Below, piece by piece: positions 44,749-54,445 of a stretch of DNA of 64,000 nucleotides (position 1 is its first letter; each line of letters begins with the position of its first letter). A program made the translations under genes and the position numbers. The notes under the pieces are model-generated. The model saw nothing but the letters and a program-made list of their open reading frames with translations, was not told the origin of the DNA and searched no databases. Source of the stretch: Arenimonas oryziterrae DSM 21050 = YC6267 (GTDB lineage: Bacteria; Pseudomonadota; Gammaproteobacteria; Xanthomonadales; Xanthomonadaceae); contig NZ_ATVD01000001.1 in assembly GCF_000420545.1 (NCBI RefSeq), positions 744,001 to 808,000 on the forward strand, written 5' to 3'.

Positions 44749-45759
44749 TCAGGCCGACTTGACCCACTCGCCGAGCGCGGCCAGGCCGTTGTCCTTGGCG
44801 CGGGCGAACACGGTCTGCTGGGCGACGCCGACATTGCCGACGAGATCCTTCGACCATAGCTTGAGCGCGGCGGTCTGCATCGCGCGGCCGTAGCTGAAGC
44901 TCAGCGGCCACGGCAGCGGGCCGAGGTTGTTCATGGCGTTGAGGTGCGCGGTCGCCGCCTCGTCGCTCTGGCCACCGGACAGGAACACGATGCCCGGCAG
45001 GTTCGCCGGCACGGCGGCCTTCAGGCAGCGCACGGTGAGTTCGGCGACTTCGTCGACGCTGGCCTGCTCGGGGCAGTCCTTGCCGGAGACGACCATGCTC
45101 GCCTTGAGGATGGTGCCTTCGAGCATGACGTTCTGGTCGTACAGCGCAGCGAACAGCGAACGCAGCACGATCTCGGTCACTTCGTAGCAGGTATCGATGT
45201 CGTGATCGCCGTCCATGATGACTTCGGGTTCGACCATCGGCACGATGCCCGCTTCCTGGCAAAGCGCGGCGTAGCGCGCGAGCATGTGGCTGTTGGCTTC
45301 GATCGCCGTGCCCGAGGGCATGTCTTCGCCGATGTTGATCACCGCGCGCCACTTGGCGAACCGCGCGCCGAGCTGCGCGTATTCCTTCAGGCGCTCGCGC
45401 AGGCCGTCGAGACCTTCGGTGACCACTTCGCCCGGGAAACCGGCCAGCGGCTGCGGGCCCTTGTCGACCTTGATGCCCGGGATGATGCCGTTCTTCATCA
45501 TCAGCTCGGTGAACGGCACGCCGTCCTTGGTCTTCTGGCGCAGCGTCTCGTCGAACAGGATCGCGCCGGAAATGTACTCGCCCAGGTTCGGCGTGGTCAG
45601 CAGCATCTCGCGATAGGCGCGGCGGTTTTCTTCGGTGCAGTCGATGCCGACGCCGTCGAAACGCTTCTTGATGGTGGAGTTGGACTCATCGATGGCGATG
45701 ATGCCCTTGCCGGCGGCCACCATGGCCTGGGCGATTTCAGCGAGTTGGTCGATGCTCAT
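44749..45759 (-). CDS. Class I fructose-bisphosphate aldolase
   Basis: 336-residue metal-independent aldolase of glycolysis and gluconeogenesis, of the eukaryote-like class I type. IAIDESNSTIKKRF near 22-35, the Schiff-base lysine in GTILKASMV, and PEVIMDGDHD and FLSGGQSDEAA are diagnostic. A TATAAT at 45795-45790 lies about 31 bases before the ATG. It is the last of four glycolytic genes on this strand (gapA, pgk, pyk, fba). Confidence 0.95.
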   Translation of the reverse strand: MSIDQLAEIAQAMVAAGKGIIAIDESNSTIKKRFDGVGIDCTEENRRAYREMLLTTPNLGEYISGAILFDETLRQKTKDGVPFTELMMKNGIIPGIKVDKGPQPLAGFPGEVVTEGLDGLRERLKEYAQLGARFAKWRAVINIGEDMPSGTAIEANSHMLARYAALCQEAGIVPMVEPEVIMDGDHDIDTCYEVTEIVLRSLFAALYDQNVMLEGTILKASMVVSGKDCPEQASVDEVAELTVRCLKAAVPANLPGIVFLSGGQSDEAATAHLNAMNNLGPLPWPLSFSYGRAMQTAALKLWSKDLVGNVGVAQQTVFARAKDNGLAALGEWVKSA

Positions 45760-45850
45760 GACGATCCCGGGAGTTGGTTGAAGCCGGCCATTATAGCCGA
45801 GCCGGCCAAGTCCTGCATTTTCAATGACTTGAGCGTGTCGCCGGGCGCCA

Positions 45851-46417
45851 TCAGCCGCCGTTGAGGCGGCGCTGCCAGCGGAAATGCTCCAGTTTGTCCT
45901 GGGCGGTTTCGCCTTCGAGACGTTTTTTCTCGATGAAGTCACCGAGGTTGGTGATCGCGCACTGGGTGCGCACGCTGGCGGCGTCGGCGCCGGTCTTGCC
46001 ACCGAAGAACATCATCGTCGCCGAGGTATAGAGCGGACGCGGCACCGGACCGTCGACCTTGCGCGCGAAACGCCACTGCGTCACCGCCGCACCGGCCGCC
46101 TGCACGAAGGGTTCAAGCTCGGCCTCGGGCAAGGCGCCGCCGCTGGTCCAGGATTTCAGCAGCATGAGGTCGGAGACCTTGCCGTCGCGGTTGATCATGT
46201 AGCCGATGTTGACGCACACATCCAGGCCGCGATCCGACTGCGCCTTGGGATAGGCCGGTGCAGACAGCACCACGCCATCGGCGAAACGCCACCAGGTGCC
46301 GATGCTGCCTTCGTTGACGACATCGCGCTTGACCACGACTTGCGCGGAAGCGAGCGTACAAGCGACGGCCAGTGCGCCGGCGAGAAGGGTGCGGGTGAGA
46401 CGGGCGACAGGGCGCAT
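45851..46417 (-). CDS. Secreted TonB-fold protein, tandem paralogue 1
   Basis: 188 residues. The signal peptide ends near residue 25 (TLASAQ). The body has VCVNIGYMINRDGKVSDL, then a helix and QWRFARKVDGPVPRPLYTSATMMFFGGKTGAD. This is the strand-helix-strand plan of a TonB C-terminal domain without the transmembrane and Pro-rich parts. A conserved Cys pair (DVCVN, TQCAI) may form a disulfide. Function unknown. It is the most diverged of three adjacent copies. Confidence 0.7.
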   Translation of the reverse strand: MRPVARLTRTLLAGALAVACTLASAQVVVKRDVVNEGSIGTWWRFADGVVLSAPAYPKAQSDRGLDVCVNIGYMINRDGKVSDLMLLKSWTSGGALPEAELEPFVQAAGAAVTQWRFARKVDGPVPRPLYTSATMMFFGGKTGADAASVRTQCAITNLGDFIEKKRLEGETAQDKLEHFRWQRRLNGG

Positions 46418-46492
46418 GGTCGTACTCCGGGTGGAAGGCGACCTGTCTACCAGAATCGGGCATCGGCGGCAATTTGCCGCCACCCGGCGCGC

Positions 46493-47077
46493 TTATTTCA
46501 GATGCGGCATGTGCTCGGAATGCGTGCGGTCCCAGCGGAAGCTCGCGAGCTTGTCGCGGTTGGTCACGACATCGTTGCGGCGCTCGTCGATGAACCCGGC
46601 CAGATCGGCGATCGCGCAGTGCGAACGCACCGCGACCGCGTCCGCGCCGGTCTTGCCGCCGAAGAACATCAGCGTCGCCGAGGTGTACACCGGGTGCGGC
46701 ACCGGGCCGTCGGCCTTGCGCGCAAAACGCCACTTCGACAGTGCAAAGCCAGCGGAATTGACGAAGGCATCGAGCTCGTCTTCGGACAGCGCCGAGGCGC
46801 CGTCGCTCCAGGACTTGAGCAGATAGAAATCCGAGGTCGTGCCGTCGCGATTGATCATGTAGCCGATGTTCACGCAGACGTCCGCACCGCGGGCCACGAA
46901 CTGTTGGGGATAACGCGGCGCGCCGGGCACGACGCCGTCGGCGAGCGTCCAGTAGCGGCCGATGCCGCCTTCGTCGATTACTTCGCGCTGCACGACGGGC
47001 TGCGCCGTCGCCAAGGCACAGCTCGCCGCGAGCACGCCAGCGAGGAGAGGACGAAACGTCTTGAGAGCTTTGCGCAT
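46493..47077 (-). CDS. Secreted TonB-fold protein, tandem paralogue 2
   Basis: 194 residues. Signal peptide to about 26 (ALATAQ). It shares GADVCVNIGYMINRDG, KWRFARKADGPVPHPVYTSAT and MFFGGKTGADA with its neighbours. The C-terminal region RDKLASFRWDR is also common to the family. The leader just upstream of the ATG is nearly the same as that of paralogue 3, so the duplication included regulatory DNA. Function unknown. Confidence 0.7.
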   Translation of the reverse strand: MRKALKTFRPLLAGVLAASCALATAQPVVQREVIDEGGIGRYWTLADGVVPGAPRYPQQFVARGADVCVNIGYMINRDGTTSDFYLLKSWSDGASALSEDELDAFVNSAGFALSKWRFARKADGPVPHPVYTSATLMFFGGKTGADAVAVRSHCAIADLAGFIDERRNDVVTNRDKLASFRWDRTHSEHMPHLK

Positions 47078-47220
47078 GGCCGGTCTCCGCGGGGACTGGC
47101 TTCGTGTTTAACCAGCCACGCGCGCGTGCGGCAATCGCTGCGGGACGAACGGCACCGGCGCAGGGACGAACCGCGCGCCGGACCGGACCGCCGTCGGCGG
47201 CCTCGCGGACGCCGCTCGCT

Positions 47221-47808
47221 TTATTTGAGCGTGGGCAGGACCTCGGAGAAGTTCCGGCGCTGATGGAAATGGGCGAGCTTGTCGCGGTTGGTGTCGCCGC
47301 CGTTGCGCCATTCGTCGATGAATTCGGCCAGGTCCGGGATCGCGCAGTGCGCGCGGATGCTGCTCGCGTCGGCACCGGTCTTGCCGCCGAAGAACATCAT
47401 CGAAGCCGAGGTATAGACCGGATGCGGCACCGGACCATCGACCTTGCGGGCAAACCGCCATTGCTTCATCACGGCCGCCGCGGGCTGCAGGAAGGCATCC
47501 ATTTCGCTGTCGCTGAGCGCCTGCTCGCCTTCGCTGCTCCAGAACTTGAGCAGCAACAGGTCCGACACGCTGCCGTCCTTGTTGACCATGTAGCCGATGT
47601 TGACGCAGACATCCGGCGCGCGCGATTCCATGGCCTTGGGATAGGACGGCGAGCTCAGGGTCACGCCGTCGGCCAGACGCCACCAGCGGGCGATGCTGCC
47701 TTCATTGACGACGTCGCGCTGATACAGCGGCTGCGCCAGGCCGACGCTGGAGGCGGCGGCGAGCACGCCGGCGAGGAGGTTGCGGGTGAAACGAACGGTG
47801 GGGCGCAT
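47221..47808 (-). CDS. Secreted TonB-fold protein, tandem paralogue 3
   Basis: 195 residues. Signal peptide to about 25 (SVGLAQ). It shares PDVCVNIGYMVNKDGSVSDL, QWRFARKVDGPVPHPVYTSAS, FFGGKTGADA and a RDKLAHF tail with copies 1 and 2. It is first in the array, 128 bases after pyk. The 143-base gap to paralogue 2 holds that copy's own leader and no terminator. A periplasmic role is inferred from the signal peptide alone. Confidence 0.7.
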   Translation of the reverse strand: MRPTVRFTRNLLAGVLAAASSVGLAQPLYQRDVVNEGSIARWWRLADGVTLSSPSYPKAMESRAPDVCVNIGYMVNKDGSVSDLLLLKFWSSEGEQALSDSEMDAFLQPAAAVMKQWRFARKVDGPVPHPVYTSASMMFFGGKTGADASSIRAHCAIPDLAEFIDEWRNGGDTNRDKLAHFHQRRNFSEVLPTLK

Positions 47809-47936
47809 GGCCGGTCTCCGTGGGGACAGGCCTTGTGTTTACCGCAGGCGGCGCCCCGCACTCCCACGCCGGGGATGAGACGTGTCGAACCGGGGACGAG
47901 CCGTGCGCCGCGCGGGCCGGGCCCGATGGCGCCCGC

Positions 47937-49403
47937 TCAGAGTTCGCCGAGCCCTTCCGCGCTGCCGTCGGCTCCGACCTGCAGCAGACGCAGGGTGTTG
48001 GTCGCGCCATGCAGTTCCATGTGGTCGCCGCTGGTGACGACTACACGGTCGCCCGAGACCAGGATATCCAGATCGTACAGCTGCTTGATCGCGCCACGCG
48101 CGGCTTCGCGCGTGGGCAATCCGCGGCTGTCGAAATCGATCGGGAACACGTCGCGCATCAGCGCCATGCGCCGGCGCGCGCCGGCATGCCGGGACAGGCC
48201 GAAGATCGGCACCTTCGAGCGGAACCGCGACAGATAGCGGGCGGTGCCGCCGGACTCGGTCAGTGCGAGGATCGCGCGCACCTGGATGTGTTCGGCGAGG
48301 AACATGCCGGCCATCGCGATCGCCTGGTCGGCGCGCTCGAGATTGCGCGGCGCGGCTTCGAAATCGGTGTCGTGATCGAACTGGCGTTCGGCGCCCAGGC
48401 AGATGCGCACCATCGCCTCGACCGCCTTGACCGGGTACTGGCCCGAGGCCGTTTCCGCCGACAGCATGACCGCGTCGGTGCCGTCGATGACGGCATTGGC
48501 GACGTCGAGCACTTCGGCGCGCGTCGGGATCGGATTGTCGACCATCGACTGCAGCATCTGCGTGGCGGTGATCACCACGCGGTTATATTCGAGCGCGGTG
48601 CGGATGATCTTCTTCTGCAGGCCAGGCAACTCGGCATCGCCGATTTCCACGCCCAGATCGCCGCGCGCGACCATGACCGCGTCCGAGGCCTCGGTGATCT
48701 CGACCAGATTCTCGATCGCCTCGGCGCGTTCGATCTTCGCGACCAGGCCGGCATCGCTGCCCGCGGCCTTGGCCAGGCGACGCGCTTCGTGCATGTCTTC
48801 GGCCGACCGGCAGAACGACACGGCGAGAAAATCCACGCCCAGTTGCGCGGCGATGACGATATGCGCCTTGTCCTGATCGGTCAGCGCGCCCAGCGAGAGG
48901 CCGCCGCCGAGACGATTGAGGCCTTTCCGATTGGACAGGAAACCATCCGTGAGCACGGTGGTGTGGATGCGCTCGCCGTCGATCGCGTCGACCTTGACTG
49001 CCATCAAGCCATCGTCGAGCAGCAGGGTGTCGCCCACGCGCACGTCGGCCACCAGACCCAGATAGCTCACGCCGACCTGGGTGGTATCGCCGTCGGGCGC
49101 ATCGGCGCTGCACACCAGGGTGAAGGCCTGCCCGGACTTGAGCTCGACCTTGCCCGCGGCGAATTTCTCGATACGGATTTTCGGGCCCTGCAGGTCGGCA
49201 AGGATGCCGACTTCGCGGCCTTCGCGGGCGGCGGCGGCGCGCACGGCGGCCACGCGCTCGCCGTGTTGTTCGGGCGTGCCATGCGAGAAATTCAGGCGCA
49301 CGACATTGACGCCGGCGCGGACGAGGCCGTCGAGCACGCCCGGCGCATCGGTGGCCGGGCCGAGGGTGGCGAGGATCTTGGTACGGCGAAAATCGAAGCT
49401 CAT
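47937..49403 (-). CDS. pyk: Pyruvate kinase
   Basis: 488-residue glycolytic enzyme that makes pyruvate and ATP from phosphoenolpyruvate. Motifs: RRTKILATLGPAT at 6-18, NFSHG, DLQGPKIRI, VAKIERAEAIENL with the active-site Lys, MVARGDLGVEIG, TATQMLQSM and DVANAVIDGTDAVMLSAETA. The C-terminal allosteric domain is complete. It lies between pgk upstream and fba downstream on the same strand. Confidence 0.96.
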   Translation of the reverse strand: MSFDFRRTKILATLGPATDAPGVLDGLVRAGVNVVRLNFSHGTPEQHGERVAAVRAAAAREGREVGILADLQGPKIRIEKFAAGKVELKSGQAFTLVCSADAPDGDTTQVGVSYLGLVADVRVGDTLLLDDGLMAVKVDAIDGERIHTTVLTDGFLSNRKGLNRLGGGLSLGALTDQDKAHIVIAAQLGVDFLAVSFCRSAEDMHEARRLAKAAGSDAGLVAKIERAEAIENLVEITEASDAVMVARGDLGVEIGDAELPGLQKKIIRTALEYNRVVITATQMLQSMVDNPIPTRAEVLDVANAVIDGTDAVMLSAETASGQYPVKAVEAMVRICLGAERQFDHDTDFEAAPRNLERADQAIAMAGMFLAEHIQVRAILALTESGGTARYLSRFRSKVPIFGLSRHAGARRRMALMRDVFPIDFDSRGLPTREAARGAIKQLYDLDILVSGDRVVVTSGDHMELHGATNTLRLLQVGADGSAEGLGEL

Positions 49404-49455
49404 TGTATTTTTCCTGTGGTCGCGAACACGCTACCACAGCCTCGCGCCGCCGGGA

Positions 49456-50103
49456 TTACGCCGCCGGCGACCGGAACAGCGCGCGCAGCTGCGACGGTTC
49501 CGAAAGGATGTGCGTGGCACCGGCGGCCTGCAGTTCGGCCTCGCCGCCGAAGCCCCAGCTCACCCCGACACTGGCCATGCCGTGGCTGCGGGCGCCTTCG
49601 ATGTCCATGCGCCGGTCACCGATCATCCAGCACACGTCCGGCGCGACCTGCAGGCGTTCGAGCGCAGCAGCGATGAGTTCGGGCTTGTGGCTGATGCGGC
49701 CGTCGATGGTCGCGCCCGAGACCGTTTCGAAACGGTGTCCGAACGGCAGGTGTTCGATGATGCGCACCGCATGCGGTTCGTTCTTCGCCGTGACCACGGC
49801 CAGGCGATGACCGTCGGCATGCAGGCCTTCGATGAGCTCGGTGATGCCGGCGTAGAGCGCGTGCTCCTTCCAGCCCTCGGTTTCGAAACGCTCGCGATAT
49901 AGCTCAACCGCGAGCTCGGTACGCGCATGGTCGTTGAGCAGCGGACCGAAGCTGTCGCGCAACGAAGGACCGATCCAGCGCCGCAACTGCGCCTGCGCGG
50001 GCACCGGCTCGCCGAGTTTTTCCAGCGCATAGGCCACGCAGCGCGTGATCCCGACGGCGGAATCGATCAGCGTACCGTCGAGATCGAAGAACAGGACGGC
50101 CAT
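49456..50103 (-). CDS. HAD-family phosphatase, phosphoglycolate phosphatase-like
   Basis: 215-residue haloacid dehalogenase-type hydrolase. DLDGTLIDS (nucleophile Asp and acid Asp), the VVTAKNE Ser/Thr motif, the HKPELI Lys motif and MIGDRRMDIEGAR match the HAD order, with a helical cap at about 15-85. It is close to Gph, which removes the repair product 2-phosphoglycolate, but such HADs overlap in substrate. It stands seven bases after the SEL1 gene and 52 bases before pyk. Confidence 0.82.
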   Translation of the reverse strand: MAVLFFDLDGTLIDSAVGITRCVAYALEKLGEPVPAQAQLRRWIGPSLRDSFGPLLNDHARTELAVELYRERFETEGWKEHALYAGITELIEGLHADGHRLAVVTAKNEPHAVRIIEHLPFGHRFETVSGATIDGRISHKPELIAAALERLQVAPDVCWMIGDRRMDIEGARSHGMASVGVSWGFGGEAELQAAGATHILSEPSQLRALFRSPAA

Positions 50104-50110
50104 GCGCGCC

Positions 50111-52381
50111 TCAGGGCCGGTCGGTTTCGCGATACGGCTTCTTGCTGCGGTAGCCTGCCAGCCGCTCGCGCATTTGCGCGATGGACGCATTGTCCGGCTC
50201 CGCTTCCAACATGCCGGCGATCGCCTGCTCCTGCAGCGTGACTGCACGGTCGAACTGGCCGCTCGCCGCATGGCAGGCTGCCACCGTGTCGATGGTGCTG
50301 GGGGAGAGATCGGCCGGATCACCCAGCTTGTCGGTGACCTGCTTGCCTTCGGCCGGTCCATACACTGCGGCCTCGGGCGACGTGCACAAGGCCCAGGCCA
50401 GATTGTTGCCGTACTCGGGCTGCTTGCGCACCACCTCGCGCCACAGCGTCAGCGCGCGCGCCTTCGAGGCGGCATCGCCCTTCTTGTAGTACAGACGCAA
50501 GGCATAGGTGTCCATGACCTGCACATCACCCGCATCGAGGCCACGCTGGAACCAGCGCTCGCCTTCCTTCTCGTCGACCTGACCGAAATCACCGTTGATG
50601 TATGCGTCGGCCAGCAGGACCTGGGAATAGCGATCGTCCTTCTCCGCATCCACCAACAGAAACTGGCGGGCCTGCGCGACGTCTTTTTCCACGCCCTTGC
50701 CGGCCAGATACATCCTGGCCAGATTGCGTCGTGCTTCCGCAGAGTCGTGATTGGTCGCCACCGAGCGGTAAATCTCGACGGCACGCTTGGGATCGCCGTC
50801 CAGGGCTTTTTCCCCGGTCTCGTAGAGCGATGCCAAGGCCATCGCACCCTCGGCGCTGCCATAAATGGCCGCACTGCGGAACCATTCGGCCGCCGGCATC
50901 CATTCCTTGTTACGCCATGCCTGATGACCAAGAGAGATCATCGACTCGGTGTTGCCGCCAGCCGCCGCCTCACGCCACCAGTGCAGGGCCTGAGCCTGGT
51001 CCTTGGGAACGCCTTGCCCGAAATAGAACAGGCTGCCATAGACACTTTGCGATGGCGCACTGCCGACTTCCGATGCCTTGCGCAGCCACTCGACGTAGCC
51101 CGGGGAGCGATCCTTGTTGTACAGATCGAGTCCAACCAGTGCTGTCGCCGTCGCCTCGCCGGCCTTGGCGTGCGTCATCAGGATCGCTGCCTGCTCCGGC
51201 ACGATCTTGAAATCGCGCGTCGTCGCGAACTGACGATTGATCGTCAGCACCAGTGGGAGCGGATTGCCCAAGGCCGTGGCCCGATCCAGTCGCGTCTGCA
51301 GCGCGGGTGAGAACGGGCGCTGTTTGAGGCCGAGGAAATAGCCGGCATAGGCTACCGACGCTCGTCCGCCGCCCCATTGCTGCTCGGCGGCATCAATCAA
51401 GGTCATCGCCGAGGCTTCGTTCTTGGCCACGCCGATACCTTCGGAATACGCCAGCGCCAGCAACACCATCGGGATCGCGTGATGTGCTTCGGCCTGCGGC
51501 AGCAGCGCATCGACGAGGCCTTCGCCGCAACCGGGGAAGGGCTGCTGGTAGCAGATCCCAAACCAGGTCGCGGTCGACTGGATGCCGCCGCGCTCGGCCA
51601 ACGGACGGAGCCTGAGCACCTTGTCCTCGGCCTTGGGCAAGGCGATGGCGGCACGTGCCGTCGCGATGTCGAGTCCCATCAACACCTGCGTCTTCGCCAA
51701 TTCGGCGATGAAGGCATCGGACAGCTGCTTGCGGTAGGACGGATAGGCCGCTGACGGGTCGCGCGTGACGCGCGTCATGGTGTCGAGGAAATCAAAGCGC
51801 AGATGGCGCTCGAGCTTGGTTTCCGGATCCCATGTCGCCAACCGCACGATCAGGTAGCGACCCAGGGACGGCTCCAGGAATTCGTAGCGCACTTCCAGAC
51901 CGGCGGCAAAAACGAGGGCATCGATATCACGCCCGACCACGACGCGGATCGGCGCCGCACCCGGGTCATCGGACGCGCTTGCAAGCGCATGCCGCGCAAT
52001 GGCGCTGAAGATTTTCAGATGCCGCTCGGCCGCTGCCTCGTCGCCCTCGGCCTCGGCACAACGGAACGCGGCATAGCGAATCGCCGCGCCCACGGGAACG
52101 GTCGCCAGCGATGTCTCCAGCTCAGCGTGATTGGCCGCGCAGGCCGCGGCATCCGCCTTCCAGTCGGTGCCGACCACTTTGGGCACTACCGCATAGGAGG
52201 CGATGACGTCCTTCGAATCCGCCGTGTCCAGGAACCGTTGCCATTGCACGGCGGGATCGAAGGCGGCCGCGGCGGACGGCTTGTTCGCCGGCGCCTGCGC
52301 CAGAGCAGCGCAGGGTGCCAGCGCGAGCAACAAGGCCAGGGCCGGTACAGACCGGGACAGCACAGACATAGCCGCTTTCAT
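50111..52381 (-). CDS. Secreted SEL1/TPR-like repeat protein
   Basis: 756-residue exported protein. Signal peptide to about 28 (AALAQA). Residues 30-300 are unassigned, with an LxYxEFLEPSLGRYLIVRLATWD region. From about 310 to 690 there are SEL1-type repeats (AxxGxxxA patterns such as YGSLFYFGQGVPKDQAQALHWW and ARMYLAGKGVEKDVAQAR), probably a protein-binding solenoid. It starts four bases after the DUF3857 gene with AAGGAAAG as ribosome site, so the two are one operon and probably act together in the periplasm. Confidence 0.78.
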   Translation of the reverse strand: MKAAMSVLSRSVPALALLLALAPCAALAQAPANKPSAAAAFDPAVQWQRFLDTADSKDVIASYAVVPKVVGTDWKADAAACAANHAELETSLATVPVGAAIRYAAFRCAEAEGDEAAAERHLKIFSAIARHALASASDDPGAAPIRVVVGRDIDALVFAAGLEVRYEFLEPSLGRYLIVRLATWDPETKLERHLRFDFLDTMTRVTRDPSAAYPSYRKQLSDAFIAELAKTQVLMGLDIATARAAIALPKAEDKVLRLRPLAERGGIQSTATWFGICYQQPFPGCGEGLVDALLPQAEAHHAIPMVLLALAYSEGIGVAKNEASAMTLIDAAEQQWGGGRASVAYAGYFLGLKQRPFSPALQTRLDRATALGNPLPLVLTINRQFATTRDFKIVPEQAAILMTHAKAGEATATALVGLDLYNKDRSPGYVEWLRKASEVGSAPSQSVYGSLFYFGQGVPKDQAQALHWWREAAAGGNTESMISLGHQAWRNKEWMPAAEWFRSAAIYGSAEGAMALASLYETGEKALDGDPKRAVEIYRSVATNHDSAEARRNLARMYLAGKGVEKDVAQARQFLLVDAEKDDRYSQVLLADAYINGDFGQVDEKEGERWFQRGLDAGDVQVMDTYALRLYYKKGDAASKARALTLWREVVRKQPEYGNNLAWALCTSPEAAVYGPAEGKQVTDKLGDPADLSPSTIDTVAACHAASGQFDRAVTLQEQAIAGMLEAEPDNASIAQMRERLAGYRSKKPYRETDRP

Positions 52382-52385
52382 CGCT

Positions 52386-54434
52386 TTACTTTCCTTCTTC
52401 TTTTTCCGGTTCCATGGCATTGCGCAACAGATCCTTGAGCCGCTGATCGCGCTCGCTGCTGCGCACCTGGGCCGGCATGCCCAGGGTCAGGCGGGCATTG
52501 AGCGCGTCATGAATCTCGCGCAGGTCGGTCAGATATTTTCCGACCTGGGGCGTATCGACATGATCGCTGCGAAGATCGAACTGGTGCACGAGTTTGACGA
52601 CGCGATTTTCTTGCGACAGCGTGCGGCGATAGTCGATCAGTTCGCCGGAAACGACCAAGTTCTGCGGCAGATCGGACAGCACCCAGCCCGCGGGCAGTTC
52701 AATGCGCACTTCGTGACGCAGCTTGGAAGGACGCGATAATCGCATGGGCTCCGTGCGCGCCATCGAGTCGGGCAAAGCTGCATCCTTCGACAACGCGTCG
52801 GCGTAGGCCGAAAGATTGCGGCTGCCGCCGCTGGCTTTGCCCCAGACGCCTTCAAGCAGGTAGTGCTCGCTGTAGACGACGGTGTTTTCCTTGTCGTCCT
52901 CGCGCACCGTCATCGGAGTGACGATGCTCAGGTCGCCATACTGCTTGCGGTAGTAGTCCGCGAAATCGTCGGAGATCTGTTCAAGCCGGCGCGAGCGCAG
53001 GCGCTGCCGCGTCAGCTCGGCGCGCTCGCCGCGATAGTGCGATTCGACGAACAGGTCGATCGCCTTGCCATCGGCGCGCGGCACGAAGCGCTCCACCACG
53101 CTGAGTTCGTTCTTGACGCCATCCGGCGCACGGACCTCTTCCAAGGCCGTGGCGCCGGTCACGATCGGCAGGGCCATGCCGTAATCGATCAGATCGAGCT
53201 GGCGGATGTCTCCGCGCTGCTGGGTCAGCGTCGGATCCAGCCACAGGGTTTCTTTGCCGATGCGCACGCGCACGATCACATGGTTGAAGGCCGATGCCGA
53301 CGGAAGGCGCTCGGCGATGGCGCGGCCGCGACGCGTCGATACCAGGGCCGGATCAGCCTGGATGCCCAGGCGACGCAGCAGCATGGCCGACAAATAGGCC
53401 TTGTCCTTGCAGTCACCGTAGCGGCGCGACCAGATCAGGGCCGGTGGATTAGGTCGGTGCGTGTTGTCGCCCATCTCGATGCCGAAATAACGCACTTCCT
53501 CCTGCATGGCACGCAAGACCGCGCCTGCCTGCTGGTATGCGTCAGGGAGCTTCTTCCACTGCTCGAGCCGCGTCTCGAGTTCGGCCGGCAACGGCGCATC
53601 CATCGGATACAGGGGCAGCGCCCATTGCACGATGTCCGACCAACTGCGCTTGTTGCCCACCAGGACGGCCGGGTATGGGCTGTACCAGTTGGGGTAGTCG
53701 CCCATGTCGCGGATCGCGGGGGTCAGCTCCGCGTCGAAGGAGACTTCGAGGCGATCGGCGTGCCGCACCTGCAGCACTTTCTCCTCGGTGCGCAGACGCT
53801 GGACGCTGATCTGCGCCGCGGGATCGAAAAGGACGCGGCCGTGCTGTTCGAGAATGGTATCGATCCAGCCCACGGTGAAAGCCGTGGTGATGTTGTCGCC
53901 CATGATCGGGTTGCTGCCATTGATCGAATAGACAACGCGGACCACATCGTGAGCGCGTACGTCCTCCAGAACCAGCAGCGCCGTCACCTCGCCGTCGGAC
54001 ATGTTCTCTTCGAAATCGGTTTCGCGCCGCGCCAGCGACACCTTGGCGGCGTCCAGGCGATTGCTCCACTTGCCATCCCGGCGCACCTCAATGCGGTGCA
54101 GGGTCAGGGTCTGGAACAAGGGGCTGAAGCTGACGCTGAACTTCGCCGCTTCATCGACCATTCCGGCCGACAGGGGCTCGAACGCACGGTCGAAATAGGC
54201 GACATGGCCGCCGCCGCGGCGATCGACCTGCTCGTCGATGAGCCAATTGCGCCAACGCTCGTCCGTGTCCGGCGTCTTGCTCGCCGCGGCCCACTGATCA
54301 GGCACGCTGCGCACCTGTACGAACTCCGGTGCAGGCCCCACGTTGAAGCGGAACTCGCCGCGCTCATGGGTGACCATTTGCGCGCCCGCCATCGAGGATG
54401 ACAGCAGGCCCAGGCACAACAACAGAATACGCAT
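52386..54434 (-). CDS. DUF3857/transglutaminase-like secreted protein
   Basis: 682-residue exported protein. Signal peptide to about 18. The DUF3857 beta domain covers about 40-230. A transglutaminase-like domain at about 260-400 keeps its triad: Cys in RYGDCKDKAYL, His in SAFNHVIVRV, Asp in LWLDPT. The C-terminal beta-rich region covers 430-660. This layout is common in Bacteroidetes and Lysobacterales; the substrate is unknown. ATG 54434 is chosen; TTG 54449 is also open. It lies 11 bases after pgk and may ride on its transcript. Confidence 0.82.
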   Translation of the reverse strand: MRILLLCLGLLSSSMAGAQMVTHERGEFRFNVGPAPEFVQVRSVPDQWAAASKTPDTDERWRNWLIDEQVDRRGGGHVAYFDRAFEPLSAGMVDEAAKFSVSFSPLFQTLTLHRIEVRRDGKWSNRLDAAKVSLARRETDFEENMSDGEVTALLVLEDVRAHDVVRVVYSINGSNPIMGDNITTAFTVGWIDTILEQHGRVLFDPAAQISVQRLRTEEKVLQVRHADRLEVSFDAELTPAIRDMGDYPNWYSPYPAVLVGNKRSWSDIVQWALPLYPMDAPLPAELETRLEQWKKLPDAYQQAGAVLRAMQEEVRYFGIEMGDNTHRPNPPALIWSRRYGDCKDKAYLSAMLLRRLGIQADPALVSTRRGRAIAERLPSASAFNHVIVRVRIGKETLWLDPTLTQQRGDIRQLDLIDYGMALPIVTGATALEEVRAPDGVKNELSVVERFVPRADGKAIDLFVESHYRGERAELTRQRLRSRRLEQISDDFADYYRKQYGDLSIVTPMTVREDDKENTVVYSEHYLLEGVWGKASGGSRNLSAYADALSKDAALPDSMARTEPMRLSRPSKLRHEVRIELPAGWVLSDLPQNLVVSGELIDYRRTLSQENRVVKLVHQFDLRSDHVDTPQVGKYLTDLREIHDALNARLTLGMPAQVRSSERDQRLKDLLRNAMEPEKEEGK

Positions 54435-54445
54435 GCAATTTCTCT

